Assembly (NCBI GenBank): GCA_000181795.3
Contig: CM012954.1
Span: 12,901,359 to 12,961,743 of the forward strand
DNA length: 60,385 bases
Direction: 5' to 3'
Source: Trichinella spiralis
Taxonomy: Eukaryota; Nematoda; Enoplea; Trichinellida; Trichinellidae
The notes beneath the pieces are model-generated. The model worked only from the letters and a program-made list of their open reading frames with translations. It made no database searches and had not been told where the DNA came from. Below, one piece after another: positions 25,601-45,061 of this stretch. Position 1 is the first letter of the stretch. Every line of letters starts with the position of its first letter. Position numbers and translations under genes: made by a program.

Positions 25601-28600
25601 GGTGATTGTCGGCTCAGAGCTGCGGTCGGTCGATGCGTACAGGCAGTGGTGTCAAAAATTGGATTCACGCGCAGACAAGCAGCGCTTTTTGGAAAACAAT
25701 TATTCAGTATTTGTACTTCCAAGAAGATTTGAATTTCGTCCTCGCAACGGTGACGACGTGAAACAAGTCAGCGCGCAGAAGCCAATACAAGACGAATTGG
25801 TGCAACGTTATTGGCAGCTCCATCAACGGCTGGTACAATTGAAAACGGAAAGTGAAGAGGTGAATGGAAAAATAGCGATTAACTGATTAATTAATTAATC
25901 GATTAATTTCAACAAAGTTATGGAAAACATTGGAAACTGCCGAAAAGGCGATTGTCGATTTGCAATTGCAGCCTGTCGTCAATGTTGGCGAACATTTTTC
26001 CATTGCCAACAGCTATACGTTGAGAAACAATTCTTGCCGTGAGCCGGATGCAGTTTTGCAGAAACGGAAGCAAGATTTGCACGAAATTGAAGAATTCTAT
26101 ATCCAAGTAATTGGAGAAAGATGACAAATTGAATGCAAATTTTTAAATGTTGTTGTTGTTGAAGAAGTTGCAGCACTTTTTGCTGAACGGCAATTTGATT
26201 AGCCGCTTGGATGCGCGCTTTCACACGATCAAAACGGCTCTGGGTGTGGTTCCAAGTCGCAATTCCACCGAATCCACCCCGACGGACAACAGTCCGTCGC
26301 GGCGCAGTTCTGAAACCGCCTTCGCAAGAGTCAAGTCGGCCGAAGTGGTGAATGTGGAAAACGGCCCCGCGGCGTTGCCGTCGACGGTACCGTCGAAGCC
26401 CCGGCGCAAGCGGATCGGCGCCTCTGTCGACCCGGAGACTCGGATTCGTCTTTTCGGCGGCAGTTTGGAAGAGTACGTCGAATTGACCGGCCAAGAGATC
26501 CCGTTGATCATTCGCAGCTGCGTGCGCATGTTGAGTCTATTTGGCCTGCATCATCAGGGTGTATTTCGAGTTAGCGGGTCGCAGATTGAAATCAACGCTT
26601 TCAAGGATGCTTTTGAACGCGGTATGGGATGTTTTGTTAATTATTTATTGTTTTTTTTTAACAAATTTTATAGGTGAGGATCCGTTGTCCGATGTGACCG
26701 ATGCCAGTGATGTCAATTCGGTTGCTGGTGTGCTGAAATTGTACTTTCGTGAATTGAGAGAACCACTGTTTCCGTTTTTCATGTTCGATCAATTTGTTGA
26801 ATGCGCTTGTAACTTTTATTCCACTATATTATATTATTATTTTACGATTTCAAATCACAAATTTTTGCATCGGGTTTCAGGTTTGGAAAGTCGTGAAGAA
26901 TTTATTAAGAAATTGCGAGAATTGGTCCAAACTCTTCCGCGACCGGTGTTTGTCGTCATGCGCTACTTATTTGCTTTTCTTAATCAGTAAAAATCATACT
27001 GTGAATTAATTATTCAAGTATCAATGCAGGTGATGGGTACTTGTTTTTTTCTTTTTACTTTTTAGTCTTTCCGAATTCAGCGATGAAAATATGATGGACC
27101 CGTACAATTTGGCCATATGCTTTGGTCCAACTTTACTGCCCATACCCGAGTCGAAGGATCAAGTTTTCTACCATAACCACGTTAATGAATTGATGCGCAA
27201 TTTGATAGTTTTTCATGATTCTATTTTTCCCAACGACGGTGGTATCGTCTACGAGAAATACCTTCTCACGGATAAAGGTGACGACGACGACGATATTTTG
27301 GTGATTGAAGACGATGACATGATTTCCAGTGTTAATGGGCCTGGTACTTTTGCTAACGTTAACGGTGAACATGTGTCGAAATTGAACACTGAAACAAAGT
27401 TGAAAAGAAATGATCACAGCCATACTAATGATGATGACGGTGCAAAGCAGTCAGCTTTTGATTTAATGGTGAACGGTTGTAACAACAACAACAACAACAA
27501 CAACAATGAGGAAGAAGCCATGGCACAACGTCGTTCGTTCGACTTTAGCCGAACAGTTGCAAATGTGGATTGTGCAGAATCACAGCAACACAACATTGCT
27601 GGATTGTTGGCCAATGTTGGCAAAGTATCGACTTCTTCAGAATCGGATGCGATGTCTACTTTCAACGATAATATAAGCGATATCAACAACAGGTAATTAT
27701 TGTAATTGCATTTGTATTTTTTGCTAACAAAAAATTATCCATTTGATTGGATTTTACTTCGAATGTTCAGATACTCCACTCCCGGCAGAAATGCATCATC
27801 AGCGGTGACACAGCCGGATTCGTTGGCTTTGACTTCACCATGTTCATTTTCTTCAACGTTTTACGAATCGTTGGATATTGAAAGTCCAACGCTAGACGAC
27901 GACGACAACAATAGCAACAACAACAACGACCAAACAACACTGTCTAATAATAAAAATGGTGGTGGTTCCGCTGCTGGTGCTGCTGAACTGAAGGGTCACG
28001 TTGAAGCAGTGTATGCGAGTATTGCCCATGCACGGGTTCCCACGAAAGCGACAACCTACAAACGGCTCTCTTTGAACACGTACACAGCTTCGTCTCTGTC
28101 GGAAAGACAACCGGGCTTGGTTCAGTTGCAAAGTTCGAAAACTTTATCACCGCAGTCTCTTCAAGAAATACAATCCGAACTGAAAGCGGTTTTGAATTCT
28201 TTGGCCACGTTTACTATGCAACAGCAGCAACAGTTGATGTCGTCCGATGTGCACCAAATGGAACCACAACCGACGACAAATTGGCAACTCGCAATGGATC
28301 CCGATCAACGGCATTTCCGACCGGGCGGTGGCACCGTGACGTCGTCGTCTAGTAGCTCATTGGATCCCAAGCTGTTGACACCGGATTTGGTGAAAAATCT
28401 TCCCGCGGCCGCCGCGGCTGCGGCTGCGGCAGCTGCTGCCGCCAGCGGTGCCAAAGGTGGTGGTGGCGGTGGAGCGGGTTCATTTCCGAACATGCTTCGA
28501 GCGGAAGATGTTGCCGGTGTGCAAGCTGAGCTGACCAAAGGCACCGACAGTGGCACTTCGGCTGAACAATTTGCACAGAGTGGTCAGTCGACGTTGCGAA

Positions 28601-28785
28601 AGTCCAGCGTGTCGCCGTTGTCGATTCAGCAGTCCGAGTTGGCTTCATTTCCATACATTGACGGTGATTTGACCAACAAGCCCCAGTTGTCTCGTTCCGT
28701 CAAGCCACCCGTGCCCAAGAAGCCGCCTCTTCATTGTATTGCTTCGGCGGCGGCGACTGGATCGGCAGGATCTCAGTTGTCCTGA
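22616..28785 (+). CDS. srgp-1: srGAP: F-BAR and RhoGAP protein (SRGP-1 orthologue)
   Basis: Thirteen exons join in phase to 1204 residues: 22616-22682, 23867-24050, 24103-24268, 24983-25045, 25115-25267, 25347-25475, 25536-25859, 25918-26106, 26165-26621, 26674-26808, 26881-26986, 27066-27692 and 27771-28785. The F-BAR domain starts at EIRMQFLEQMKCLD and includes the family blocks AEIETDYSKNLDKL and QAKYVEFQLKALTARNEYLL. The RhoGAP domain (about 520-712) has the arginine finger in GVFRVSGSQ (Arg560), GVLKLYFRELREPLFP and NMMDPYNLAICFGP. Family members bend membrane with the F-BAR domain and switch off Rac/Cdc42-type GTPases. The vertebrate SH3 domain is absent. Instead there is a long low-complexity tail with Asp, Asn, Gln, Ala and Gly runs, ending near the proline motif KPPVPKKPPL. 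The first intron (about 1.2 kb) is the longest. Confidence 0.93.
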
Positions 28786-29464
28786 GATTATTATTCTGTT
28801 ATTATTATTATTATTATTTGTTTTGTTGTTCTCTCACAACTCCTCTGTGTGTATGTGTGTGTGTGTGTGTTGAAAATAGCACAATTAGCAAGTAATCAAA
28901 CAACACGTTCCTCTTTCTTCTTTTTTCTGTATCTTGCTACAATGGCAGGGAGAGAAGCTGCTGCTGCTGCTGCTGTATGGTATTATTCTCTTCTTTTTTC
29001 TTCTCTTCTTTCTTTTAGCGTTTGTTTCACACGTGCGCATATTTATCGATGATTCTATGCCACGTCACATAGGATTTTATTACTACTTCTCACTCGTATA
29101 TTATGAATATTCATTTCATTAAGACTATATATATATATATTACTTAAGGTAAGAGAAGAAGAAAAATAACATTTTCAAAAAATATAAATAACTGTGTGCA
29201 GTTTTTCAGTTGAATAAAGCAAAGAATGGCACTGAACGAATGAATGGAACATGCATGCATCTACATGTCTACGTGTACATCATGCACGCAGAAATATTTC
29301 CTTTTACAATAATAATGGTGGACGATGTGATTTTGTTTTTTTTTGTTGATTACTTTTCTTAATTACTTGTTTTGAATATGCCATTTGAGAGATGCTGTTT
29401 CTTTTTTCTTTTTTTTTTTGGTAATTTTGTTGCACTTGTTGAATTACAGATTGCGAATAATAAA
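28786..29464. other. srGAP 3' UTR and convergent gap
   Basis: No exon was seen. An AATAAA at 29213-29218 (plus strand) is a plausible end for the srGAP mRNA. The stretch also contains a (TTA)n run near 28799-28818, a (GT)n run near 28849-28870 and a (GCT)n run near 28959-28974. Confidence 0.55.
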
Positions 29465-30597
29465 TCAGTCAATAAATATGAATAAATATATGTATCGACG
29501 GTGTTCGTCGGTCGCCGGTATGTATTCCTTATCCAGGTACTGTGTTCGGTTGGCGTCGAGGTCGTCAGAAGCTCCGTACCAACGACTGGCACAGTTGGCG
29601 AAACTTTTATCCGAAACATCTTTGCACTGTTGTGGCGGTGGTTGTCCGAATTGCATTTGGCTGTCCGCAACCGACCAAGTACTGAAACTGTGCGACGGTT
29701 TGGAGCCGAAAGTATGCAAACGCATGATCAACGAAAATGTGGAAAACAGCGCCATACGAATATTCTTGTTGTCGGAATTGGAAACGAAATCCAACGATGC
29801 CCGAGACAAAATTTGAATATCGCTGTAAGAGAACGTACTTAACAACCCCGAGGTGTGTTCGTTGTACAAATTCATCGTTGTAGAAATAAATTGCTGTAGT
29901 TTCAATTGTTCACTCTGTCACAAGGCTGCAGGTATTTATTTATTTGTTTGTTTGTTTTTTTGTATTCATTTAATTATTGTATACAGGCTGTATAATTGGC
30001 GAGGTGTAGGAAGATGTTCTGTGATTGAATTGCGCACAATGGAAAGTGAAAGAAATTTTAGTGCATTTATGATGAAATGAAGATGCTGTTTTAGAACAAT
30101 TAGATGGCCATCTGAGATGGTAATTACATTTTCAATTCACTGTTCATTAGAATTATGTCAAATCATGTTATCAAAGTTGCATATATGTATATATATTTTT
30201 TTTTTCATCACTTTCTTTGAACAGCAAATTTGACATGTTTTAAATAATAGTTAAAAATGAGCAATTTTCAATTTCTAGGGATGAATTGTTTTGAAATTGC
30301 TTTCTTGATTTATGAATGAACAATCAAACCAACACTTGACGAACGGATTTATTTTTCTTATCAGTGAAATTATACTTGCACTGAAGGTATTTCAATATTA
30401 TGGCCACTGATTTTGATGAATGGAAATGGCAAAATGTTGTTCGCAAAAGTGAACAACTTTTTGTCACTTTGCAAATTTGATGAATCCAATTCATTGCCGT
30501 AGAGCGAACGAAATAGATCGACGTCATCGGTTGAAATATATTTGCAGCTGTTGCTGTCATGGTGATCAAATTTGCAAATGTTTGCCAATTTGAGAGG
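29465..30597 (-). CDS. Unidentified protein, 5' end not resolved
   Basis: Two exons, 30376-30597 and 29465-29914, join in phase 0 through a CAA|GTATAA donor and a GTGACAG acceptor. They give 223 residues to a stop. The composition is ordinary globular protein with spaced cysteines (ANICKFD, NSCKYIS, PPQQCKD, FANCASRW) and no clear transmembrane segment. I do not recognise the family. The first visible exon begins at a CACGACACAG acceptor, so at least one 5' exon is missing; an AT-rich Met-initiated frame near 30.9 kb is a weak candidate. The gene lies about 630 bp downstream of the AHCYL stop on the same strand, a spacing also possible for an operon partner. The final residues RRYIYLFIFID may be a chance extension. 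Confidence 0.55.
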
Positions 30598-31223
30598 CTG
30601 TGTCGTGCAAATGGGAAAACTTTGCAAAATTTACTCGACGAAAAAATTTTTCACCGACAACACTTTCAGTTGCTCTTAGTGCACCATTTTCAACGTTAAG
30701 TTTGAAATATTTTTTTTCTTTTGATAAATGTTAAAATGGTATTTCTTTTTTTTTCAATTTTGATAAACCCCGAAAAGAAAACCTTACAATTATAATGAAA
30801 ATGAGGTACATTGTAATGGTTTGAATTACTGTAGTTGTTTAAATTTGCAACATTCAACAGTTGATGGAAATGTACTTTGAGAAAGTGAACGTTTAAAATG
30901 GAACAACAGTCAATCAAACAAATATACGTTTGATAAATATTTGAACTGTATATGTATATATTTAGTGCAATTTTCACTTCAGTGACTGATTAATAATACT
31001 TGATGAATTTATTCCATTTGTTACTTGTGTAATACTTGATCGAAGATTGCGATGTATACGGAAAGGTACAGAAAGAAGTTCAGAAAAAGTAAAAGACAAT
31101 TGGAAAATGAAATGAACTTTTTCTTTTTCGGTCCGAAACTTCAACACTAGATAAACTGATGGGATAGATGATGAAGCATGTATAAGATTGCATGGGATGA
31201 ATGCAGTTTTCATGCAGAGATCA
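30598..31223. other. Gap between AHCYL stop and the unidentified gene
   Basis: The stretch is AT-rich with T-rich tracts. It should hold the AHCYL 3' UTR and the missing 5' exon or exons of the downstream gene, which I could not place. Confidence 0.4.
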
Positions 31224-36905
<5,682 letters not shown>

Positions 36906-38907
36906 TTAAATTATTATAATAATTATTATGTCTTTTTTTCATTCGGTGAATACTTTTTTGTTGTTGAAAATGAAAATGCAAACTTTTTTACACAGCATTT
37001 CACTACTCACCAGTGCGCCGAGAAAAGTGCAATGAGAAGCGTCGCTTTCGACGATAACTAGCGTAAGAACAACAAGGTGGCGCTGTTATCATGTCAATAT
37101 TATTATTTGTTATTCCCTTGCTGCTTCCAATTTTTCTTCTTCTTTATTATTATTAATTTTTTTTAAAATAATTATCAAATTTGATAATTGATCTACTTTT
37201 GTATTATGATGACTTGTTCTCATCGTCTATCCGATGCAATATTGTCATTGATGTCAAATCGATTTTCCACTTTCATCATTACAATCTATCCATCTATCTA
37301 TTTATATGCATTATTGTTGTTGTTGTTCGAACTCTTCATGTTCTGCAGGTTTTTCTTGTTCTCTTAATATTCAAAATGTGATGCAGCGAATTGTTGACAA
37401 CAATGATCATCTTGAAAATAATTTTCATTTTTCCATCATTTTGCCAACCAACTAACAGACGCGAGTTTTGCTAATGACACCCCTGGGCAATATGCTAATT
37501 TTAAATACTATTTTCAATTTATTATTTTCACGTTGGGGTGGAATGGAAAATTCATTCGGTTTTAGTTTATTTGAGAAAATGAAAGTGGAAAAAAATTTTT
37601 TTTTTCATATTTGATTTTTTTTACATTTTTAATAACAAGTACTCCACAACGTCCACTGGCAATGTGAACGGCAAAAATATTGATCTATCTGTATATTCAT
37701 ATTTCGTGTAAGCCTATTTTTTATTTACGAACAGCGGCGGCATGTATAAGTGAGATAAATTTCCAGTGGCAGTTTGAATAGCGGTGATGAAAAATGTCCA
37801 TTTAGCCTCGTGATCAATTGAAACAATTTTTCCAAAATAGCTATTTATTCGTTTATTCATAGTCATTTTGTTTCTTTTTTTAAACATAAATTTTCATAAT
37901 TTATCAATGAAATAATGCTAATGTGTGGTGTTTGTTGTTGAAGTGTTGAAATTTTCACATCAAAGCAGCAGCATATTCGAATATGAAAACTGGTCTTTAC
38001 AACAAAATATGAAGCAGCAAAATGGTCGTTTAATAATAGTACTTATTTTATGTATTTATAAATTGAACGTGGCCTGAATTTTATCTTGGTGCGTGCGTGT
38101 TGAAGCAATCATATATATATAAAGTGAAATAATATTTATATTATTGTTCAATTGGTCATTATGTTTGAGAAATTTAATTTAAATTGGATTTTCGTCATCT
38201 CGAGCAAATTGCTTTTCGAGTTAGAGTTGCAAAATAATGCTGGCGATTGGAAAAGGAGAGAAAAATTGATTTTTTTTTCTTGTGTAATTTGCAAATTATA
38301 TTATTTTTGGCATCGTAGAAGCGATTTGATGTGAAAGAAGAACAAACGCACGCAGTTTTATTATTTCACTTTATGCTTCTATTCTCATCTTCTCTGAGGT
38401 GTTATTTTTATTTATTAACTTTAAGAATTGAATATCTAGGAATGGAATTTGTTGATTGGTATTTTTTCTAAAAATAGAATATTGATAACAGCGGATTATT
38501 TTCAATTTATATTCAATTTGTGGGATTATTATTTTTCCATCTTGAGCTTTTTCAATAGACGAATTAATTAATCCTGATCCAACTACGGACATCAGCATCA
38601 ATCAATTAGTTGAAATAATAGAAATGTTATTACTTTTTTTTTTGAATTTTATTTATATGTTTGTTTTTATCAAGCAATTTTGAACAGTCAAATTGTATTG
38701 AAACGAAAGATAACAGAAATGTTGAAGCAGAGAAATAAGTTGAGTGTGTGTGTGTGTGCTCCAATGTGCAATGTCAAAAAACGCCTTGGGCGCTCAGAGC
38801 TTTTCCAATTTTTAAGGCATCTCATTATTTGATTGGTCAGTTTGTTTTGGTTATTTGCTTTGTTTCATTTTCTTTTTCCTTAGCATGCAAACGGTGGCAG
38901 GATCAAT
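36906..38907. other. Intergenic region between AHCYL and the TRPV gene
   Basis: This is AT-rich sequence with no exon recognised. The part next to 36906 should contain the AHCYL promoter, and the part next to 38907 the 3' UTR of the TRPV gene. Confidence 0.5.
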
Positions 38908-41900
38908 TTATACTGGCAAATTTGTAGAACTGGAGGGCGGATTCGTTTTCAATTCTGTACCGACATTGTTCGACTTGTTCTGCGATTTGAATATATTGGT
39001 GAAATATATGCTTCGTCGTTGTGCATAAATTGGTTTCTCTTTCGGTTGGTCAATTTGTAAGCTTGTCGTCGATAAATTCGTCGGGCGTGTCCATCCCATA
39101 CGACGACTGTTCTGTTGTTGTTGTTGTTGTTCTTTAGCTGCAAGTTGTGATTGGGTTAAAATATAGTTCCATTTTTCAGACAGTCGCGTTTCCATGGAAT
39201 TCATTTCTTCTCTTTTGCTGTTATTTTTCGCTAATGATGCTGGTTGTGGGATTTGATCAATTTTAGCGCTTTCGTACATCGAAACTGCTCGATGCTGTTG
39301 TCGTTCCGCTTTGTGATTTTCTTCAGCTTCTTCTTCTTCTTCTTCTTCTTCTTCTTTCGACTTCTGATCGCCCGATACGTGATTGCTTGTCAATTTCTCT
39401 TTACTACCGGCTCTGCTTGTATCATATCCCTTGGTCGAAAGTACCATTTCCGTACTTTCTGATTTCTGATTTACTGGACCTTTTTTGCGCCAATCCGAAT
39501 TATTTGCCCAATTTCCATGCCAGATGATATTTCTAGCCTTTTCAACGCCGTATTCTTTTCGATAATCCATATATTTACGATAGAGATTCTAGATTGATTG
39601 ATTTTCAATTTTATCCACAACCGCTAATCAATCAATTAATTAATTAATTAATTTTACCTTCCAATTGGTCAAGGCTAATTTTCTCTGTTGAGCTCTTGTT
39701 TTACGAAATTGCTTGATAACCATAAGGCCACGTTTTTCCATCCCTGTGTCGCGATCTTCGCCCATTTTTATGGAATAATTCAACTGAAATTGGGCCAATT
39801 TCTCTTTGCTGTAATACCTTTCCAAGCGGATCACCATTTCAGCCAACTGAAATATGAAAATGAAAACTTCATTTCGTATTATTTCATTTTTGAAATTACC
39901 TGAAATCGCCACGCTTTTTCCGCCTGTGAAATGATTGTCGTATACGTGTTGCCCATCATTGCGAGCAGCATGTTGATCAGCATGATGGGCATGACGACCA
40001 AATAGCATATGAACAAAATTTTCAACAACACTGAATAATATGAGCATTCCAATTGTTCGTACTGAAATAATCATTTTGATAAGTGGACATTTCATATGCG
40101 GAGAGCAATCACCTCATAGCCGCCCATGGCAGCACGGAACAATGTCAGTATAGTTTCACCGTAGGTGGTGTAGGAGGATTTTTTCTCTCTGCCAGAAATA
40201 CTGCAATAGTTCAATTCTTGCAATTCGATCATATTTTGACCCAACACGTTGAACACTAGATTGAATTTAAGAAAAATTAAATAAATGGCACAATTAATAT
40301 GTTGTTAAATTTTCTTTTTCAATCTAATGAAAATGCTCAACTATGATGCGATGAATTTCAACATTGAACCAAAAGAAAAAACAACCATCTTACCTAATCC
40401 GAATGAAAGCAAAAACACCGACGACAGCAAAGCGAAACGCATCATATCTCCTGTAATCATGCTGTATATGATGTGAACGAATGGTCCAGTTAAAATTGAA
40501 GCTCTAAATAATGAATTAATCATTAAAATTTTGAATATTATTGAACAAGATTATTACTAAGAAGATATGCTACTTGATAAATTTGCTTGTCCAGTGGTTT
40601 ACGAGAAGAGAAAAAAATTTCAATGGTGCTGGTAAATAATTGGAATAAGTTACCTGGCAAAGTAGAGAAGCATCATCCAAGAGCTGGGCGCTACCAAAAC
40701 CAACAGCACTTCTTCAACGTTGACGTAGCCGAGCACGCGGCAGGGAATGCACAAAATGACGAGCACATTTTCAATGAGGAAAACAATTTTGACAAACGAA
40801 TTGCGCTGTAGAAAAATAACGAAAAAAATTTGAATTTTTTCTTCTTCTTATTATTATTTTTGTTTTTTATGAAAAATCAACAAATTGAAATCGTACGAAT
40901 GCAAGCAAGTAGTAATTGAAGCCTTGCATCAGCATTTCGGCAAAGCACTGGTAAAATATGAATACAAGACTTCCCGTGACAGTAGTGGCTTCTGCAACGG
41001 CACGACATATGCCGTATATTCCTGAATAGTCAAAAAATCGGCCATCAGTTGGGCGCAAATAAATCGCTGCCGATAAGGAGCATAAGTGTAGCACAAACAT
41101 AATTGCCCAGCGGAACAAATGTCGCTGAAATAGAATTCTCATATTTTTATGTTAGTGAATTTTATAACTTTTCCTCACCCATCCAAAATTTCTCCACTTG
41201 TCTGCCAACAGTCGTTGCACTACATCCCCTTGGACCATTTCTGTGTGATCTGCAGTATTGCCTTGGATGATGTTCATCAACGCGGAATCCCAATCTATAT
41301 TATGAATGCGTGGATTTTTCCAAAAAAAAACAACAAACAAACCAAAACAACAGTTAATTTTATTTATTACTTGTGGAACCGTCAGCGTTGATGGTATCCA
41401 GTGCAGCCAGCGGATACGCGGAAACGGTGATATCTGAAAATCGCCAAAATTCCTAAAAATTTATTCAAACTTAGAAAAAAGGTCAATTTTGAAAAATGTA
41501 ATTGTATCAAAGATCATTTTATGTATGAAACGAAAAAAAAATATTTATTTACCACTCCGGATAATTCGAGCATTTCTTCGAAAATTTCCTTTCTTCCAAG
41601 TCTAGTGGCTAGTGAAAGGGGTGTGCAACCAGAACCATTTACAATAGTTGTATCTGCGGGCTTTTTCGAATGGCGAACAGCGTACGTGTACATGGCCAAA
41701 AATTGAAATCAGTTATTATTATTAATATTATTATTAAACAAACGCATCGAGATTTTCTTACTATACTGTTGTGAATAACGCACATGTGAAGCACCGTATT
41801 TCCATAGGTATCTTGAGCATTTGGATCGGCATTGAAATCAATGAGCGCGTCGTAAATATCTTTATTGCCAAAACTGGCTGCAAACGCTAGTGGATATTCT

Positions 41901-44900
41901 CCAAAGTAAGCCAAACCTGATATTATTTATAAACGCGACAATTATCACAAAATGACAGTTTGTTCAATTGATTGATTTAGTTTATAAATATACATGTATG
42001 TATGTATAAATTCCAAAGCTACCTTCATATTGTGTAGATTCTTTTGCGGCGCTGGTGCCATTTTCATTCGGCCAGAAAAATCTTCCCGTTGCACGCTGTA
42101 CCGCACTGGCTCCACACTGCAACAACAAGCAGGCTGTGTCATAGTCATTGTGCAAAATTGCCAGATGTAAGCAGCTTTGTCCTGGAGAAGTGAATTGGTG
42201 AAAGCGTTGAGTGAAAATAATACTTGTCAAAATGAAGTAAAATAAACAAAAGCAAACAATTTCTTGTTTATCAAAACAACTCACCGTACATTTCTTCATC
42301 TTCGTATATGTCGAGAGATAGATGCGGATATTCGCAAATTAATATTCGAGCAATTTCAGCTGATCGTTGTTCGTTGCTTGACAAAAGCAGGTGGGCCAGA
42401 GTTTCTCCTTTCACCTGAATTTCATTTTTTAAAAAACAATTTTCTACAGTATATTTTCCCTTTCACTTACCCCTCTTCGATTCAATTTCCACAGTGCTTG
42501 ATGTTCTTGAAATTGAATACTTTGCATAATTTCTTGATCTTTGTCTTCTTTTTCAGCATTTTCATTCAAATTTGTACTCTGTAATGAAAAATAAAAATAG
42601 CGCCTAACTAGGAACAAACCAGAAATTCATTCCATTGTCTCTAATGTGTACAAAATTTAAATGAAAATTTTTTAAAACAGTGACGAAATTTTTTCATAAT
42701 TGCCATGGAAACAACTCTTGGTACTCCCGTACAACTTCAGCGCGTTATGGACGCTAGATTTAGCAGATGTTATTATCACAATGGCTTATTTCTATTCTCT
42801 CTCTCTCTGTTCACTGTAAAATCAATACAGCTAGTTGAAGGTGAAGAAAAACCAGATCACGCGGTAAAGTCGAATTTAAATTTTTAAGCTGCACTGCTTC
42901 CATTTGTTTCCAAATCCCACCCGCCTTTATTTCCGCCTCCACTTGAAATTTCTGCTTCAATTGCAAGCTGAAATGTGTGCACACTAGCACAGCACCACTT
43001 TACCGTGGTCTCTTGTTTTCTCATTATTGTTCAACATTGGTCTATATTTCTTTTTTCTATTCGATGATTTGAATGATTTTAAATTTTAAAATTGAAATTT
43101 TTCAACTACATACAGTTGGCATAAAAGAAACATAAAATTTAAATATAATAACAGTTTAATATTGGGATGAAAAAACAACCACTGATAGATAAATTTGTAA
43201 ACTTTTTTTGAGCTCTTTTTGCAATCAAAAAAGCACACCTTTTATTAAAAGTGATGATTTTCCTTTTTTATACTTTATGATCTTTATCTGTATAGTACTG
43301 TATAGCCATAATAATTAGAATAACTGTTATTTTATTTAAAAAATTTTTTCAAACTTAAAACTTTTCCATAAATAATTCATTTATGTTATTGTTAGCTGAT
43401 TGAAATAGCTCTTTTTTTCTGTGAATATTATAGAAATATAAAAAGGATAGATTTTTCTTGTTTTTTTTTGATAGAATTATTTTCAACTTGGTCGATGGTA
43501 AGTAATTACATTTGAACAAACAAAAGCATCTGTTTCATCTGTAGAGAAATAAACACACCGTGTAAAAATATCTTGTTTATATATATTCATATATTGATAT
43601 GCACAAATTTTTTCTACATTAACTTTTGATAGATTTACAAAATGGGTAGCTGATATTTCACAACTGAATTTGAATGACTCTGTTGAATCAGGCAATTTCT
43701 GAAGATCCAAGTGTTCTTACAATGTCTGAATAATTATTGCACTGTTCAATCAGAAATGAATTTAATTTCAAAATTGTTCCTCAAACGGTAAACACGTGGC
43801 AAAGTAAATTTATAATTTCATTTCATGCTTTATAATTTCACTGCTTAATTGATTTTTTGGTCTTTCGGTGCTTAATTTTATTCAGCTTACTGAATTGTGA
43901 TAATTATGAAACAACAAGAACGAATGAAACTTTCACAAGTGCGTTTAAATTTATTGACAAACTTTCCGGTATTCATTTGTTGGAACCTTCTTTGAAATTC
44001 ATGATGTTGAAATAATTTTTCGAATAAACAATATACCAAATGAAGAGAAGAGCGCTTGGCCAGTGGAATGAATATTTGCAACGTAATGGATCGTAATGGG
44101 CATGTGATTTAATGATTACTCAATTCAACGTCATTCAATAAATATTATCCTTATCGAATTTGAAATTAACTCATTTTTTTTGTTTGTCTGATTTTATGGG
44201 AAAAATGCTCTCCTTTTTTTCCCCTTAAAAAATACTTGTCATGTGAACAATTGAGATTCAACTTCTCAAATTCAACATTCTGTCGTGTAGATTAGCCTTT
44301 GTTTTTGGTCGATATGTGGGATTCTATTAATAAATATAGTTCAGTTGAAATTGTACGTATGTGTAAAACAAAATATTGAAGTGGAATATTACTATTATTA
44401 TTATTATTATTATTATAAGCTAATTCGGTTGAACGTGTACTGCAAGAGTTGATCGGCAATTTAGAGCTGTTTCATGGCATATTTATAAGCAAATAGAAAT
44501 GCATTAATATTTAAATATGATCGTTGAATTGGACAAGTAAACAATCGATGACCACCATTCATTCAAAAGTATAAAGTTGCTGATGGCTAATTTTGTGAAT
44601 TGGTTTTCTATTTATAAATAGTTTCCGGTGGGTAATACAAAATAAATAGAGATGAATCGAAAAAAAAGTAGCAAATAATAAAATAGATTTAAAAAAAATT
44701 ATTATTACCATAAATTTACGCCATTTGATGTAGTCAATTTCACGAACAATCTCGGGGTGTTGTCCTTCGTTGTGCAGCATGGGGACGATTTTTTCCTCCG
44801 CAAAGCGCAATACTCCATCACGACCTTCTTGTTCGTAAATTTCAATTAAAGATCCAGCTATAAAAATGAAATATCCAATGATGAATTTAAAAAAAAACAG

Positions 44901-45061
44901 TTAAAAAAAGATAGCGCGAGAAATGATAGAAATTACGTACGCTTTTTGCGTTGCAGCCATTTGTAGATGTTGTTACGTTCATATTCACGTGATAAATTTG
45001 TCCACTTGCTGTCCGGGTCGGCTGGTTTGCGGTCATGATAGCGCTTCCAAAAGAACCTCAT
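38908..45061 (-). CDS. osm-9: OSM-9-type TRPV cation channel
   Basis: Sixteen exons join in phase to about 942 residues (OSM-9 is near 940): 44941-45061, 44709-44857, 42471-42578, 42285-42414, 42023-42181, 41762-41916, 41553-41696, 41371-41452, 41179-41294, 40897-41124, 40654-40805, 40394-40503, 40113-40255, 39900-40061, 39658-39846 and 38908-39588. Ankyrin repeats include [20 protein letters not shown] and [18 protein letters not shown]. Six transmembrane helices follow, S1 near 392-410. The pore loop is [10 protein letters not shown] and S6 is [19 protein letters not shown]. The long cytoplasmic tail has Glu and Gln runs. OSM-9 acts in sensory cilia in osmotic, touch and odour responses. 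The intron before exon 7 has no AG acceptor at the expected place. The first Met may not be the true start, because the frame stays open upstream to about 45148 without another ATG. The 2.1-kb second intron could hide a small exon. Confidence 0.9.
39324..39354. repeat. (TTC)n coding repeat, poly-Glu
   Basis: This in-frame trinucleotide run in the last TRPV exon encodes a glutamate run in the cytoplasmic tail. Its length is likely to vary between individuals. Confidence 0.8.
42579..44708 (-). other. Long second intron of the TRPV gene
   Basis: This intron is far longer than the others in the gene. A minus-strand open frame at about 43483-43710 looks mildly protein-like, but it does not resemble TRPV sequence and lacks supporting splice sites. 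Confidence 0.5.

Noticed and set aside
30696-30977. AT-rich Met-initiated frame upstream of the unidentified gene
   Set aside because: Its composition (Asn, Tyr, Ile, Lys) is that of random AT-rich sequence, and no phase-matched junction to the 30.6-kb exon was found.
42705-42887. Plus-strand 60-codon frame
   Set aside because: It lies inside the long TRPV intron with no splice sites or family similarity.
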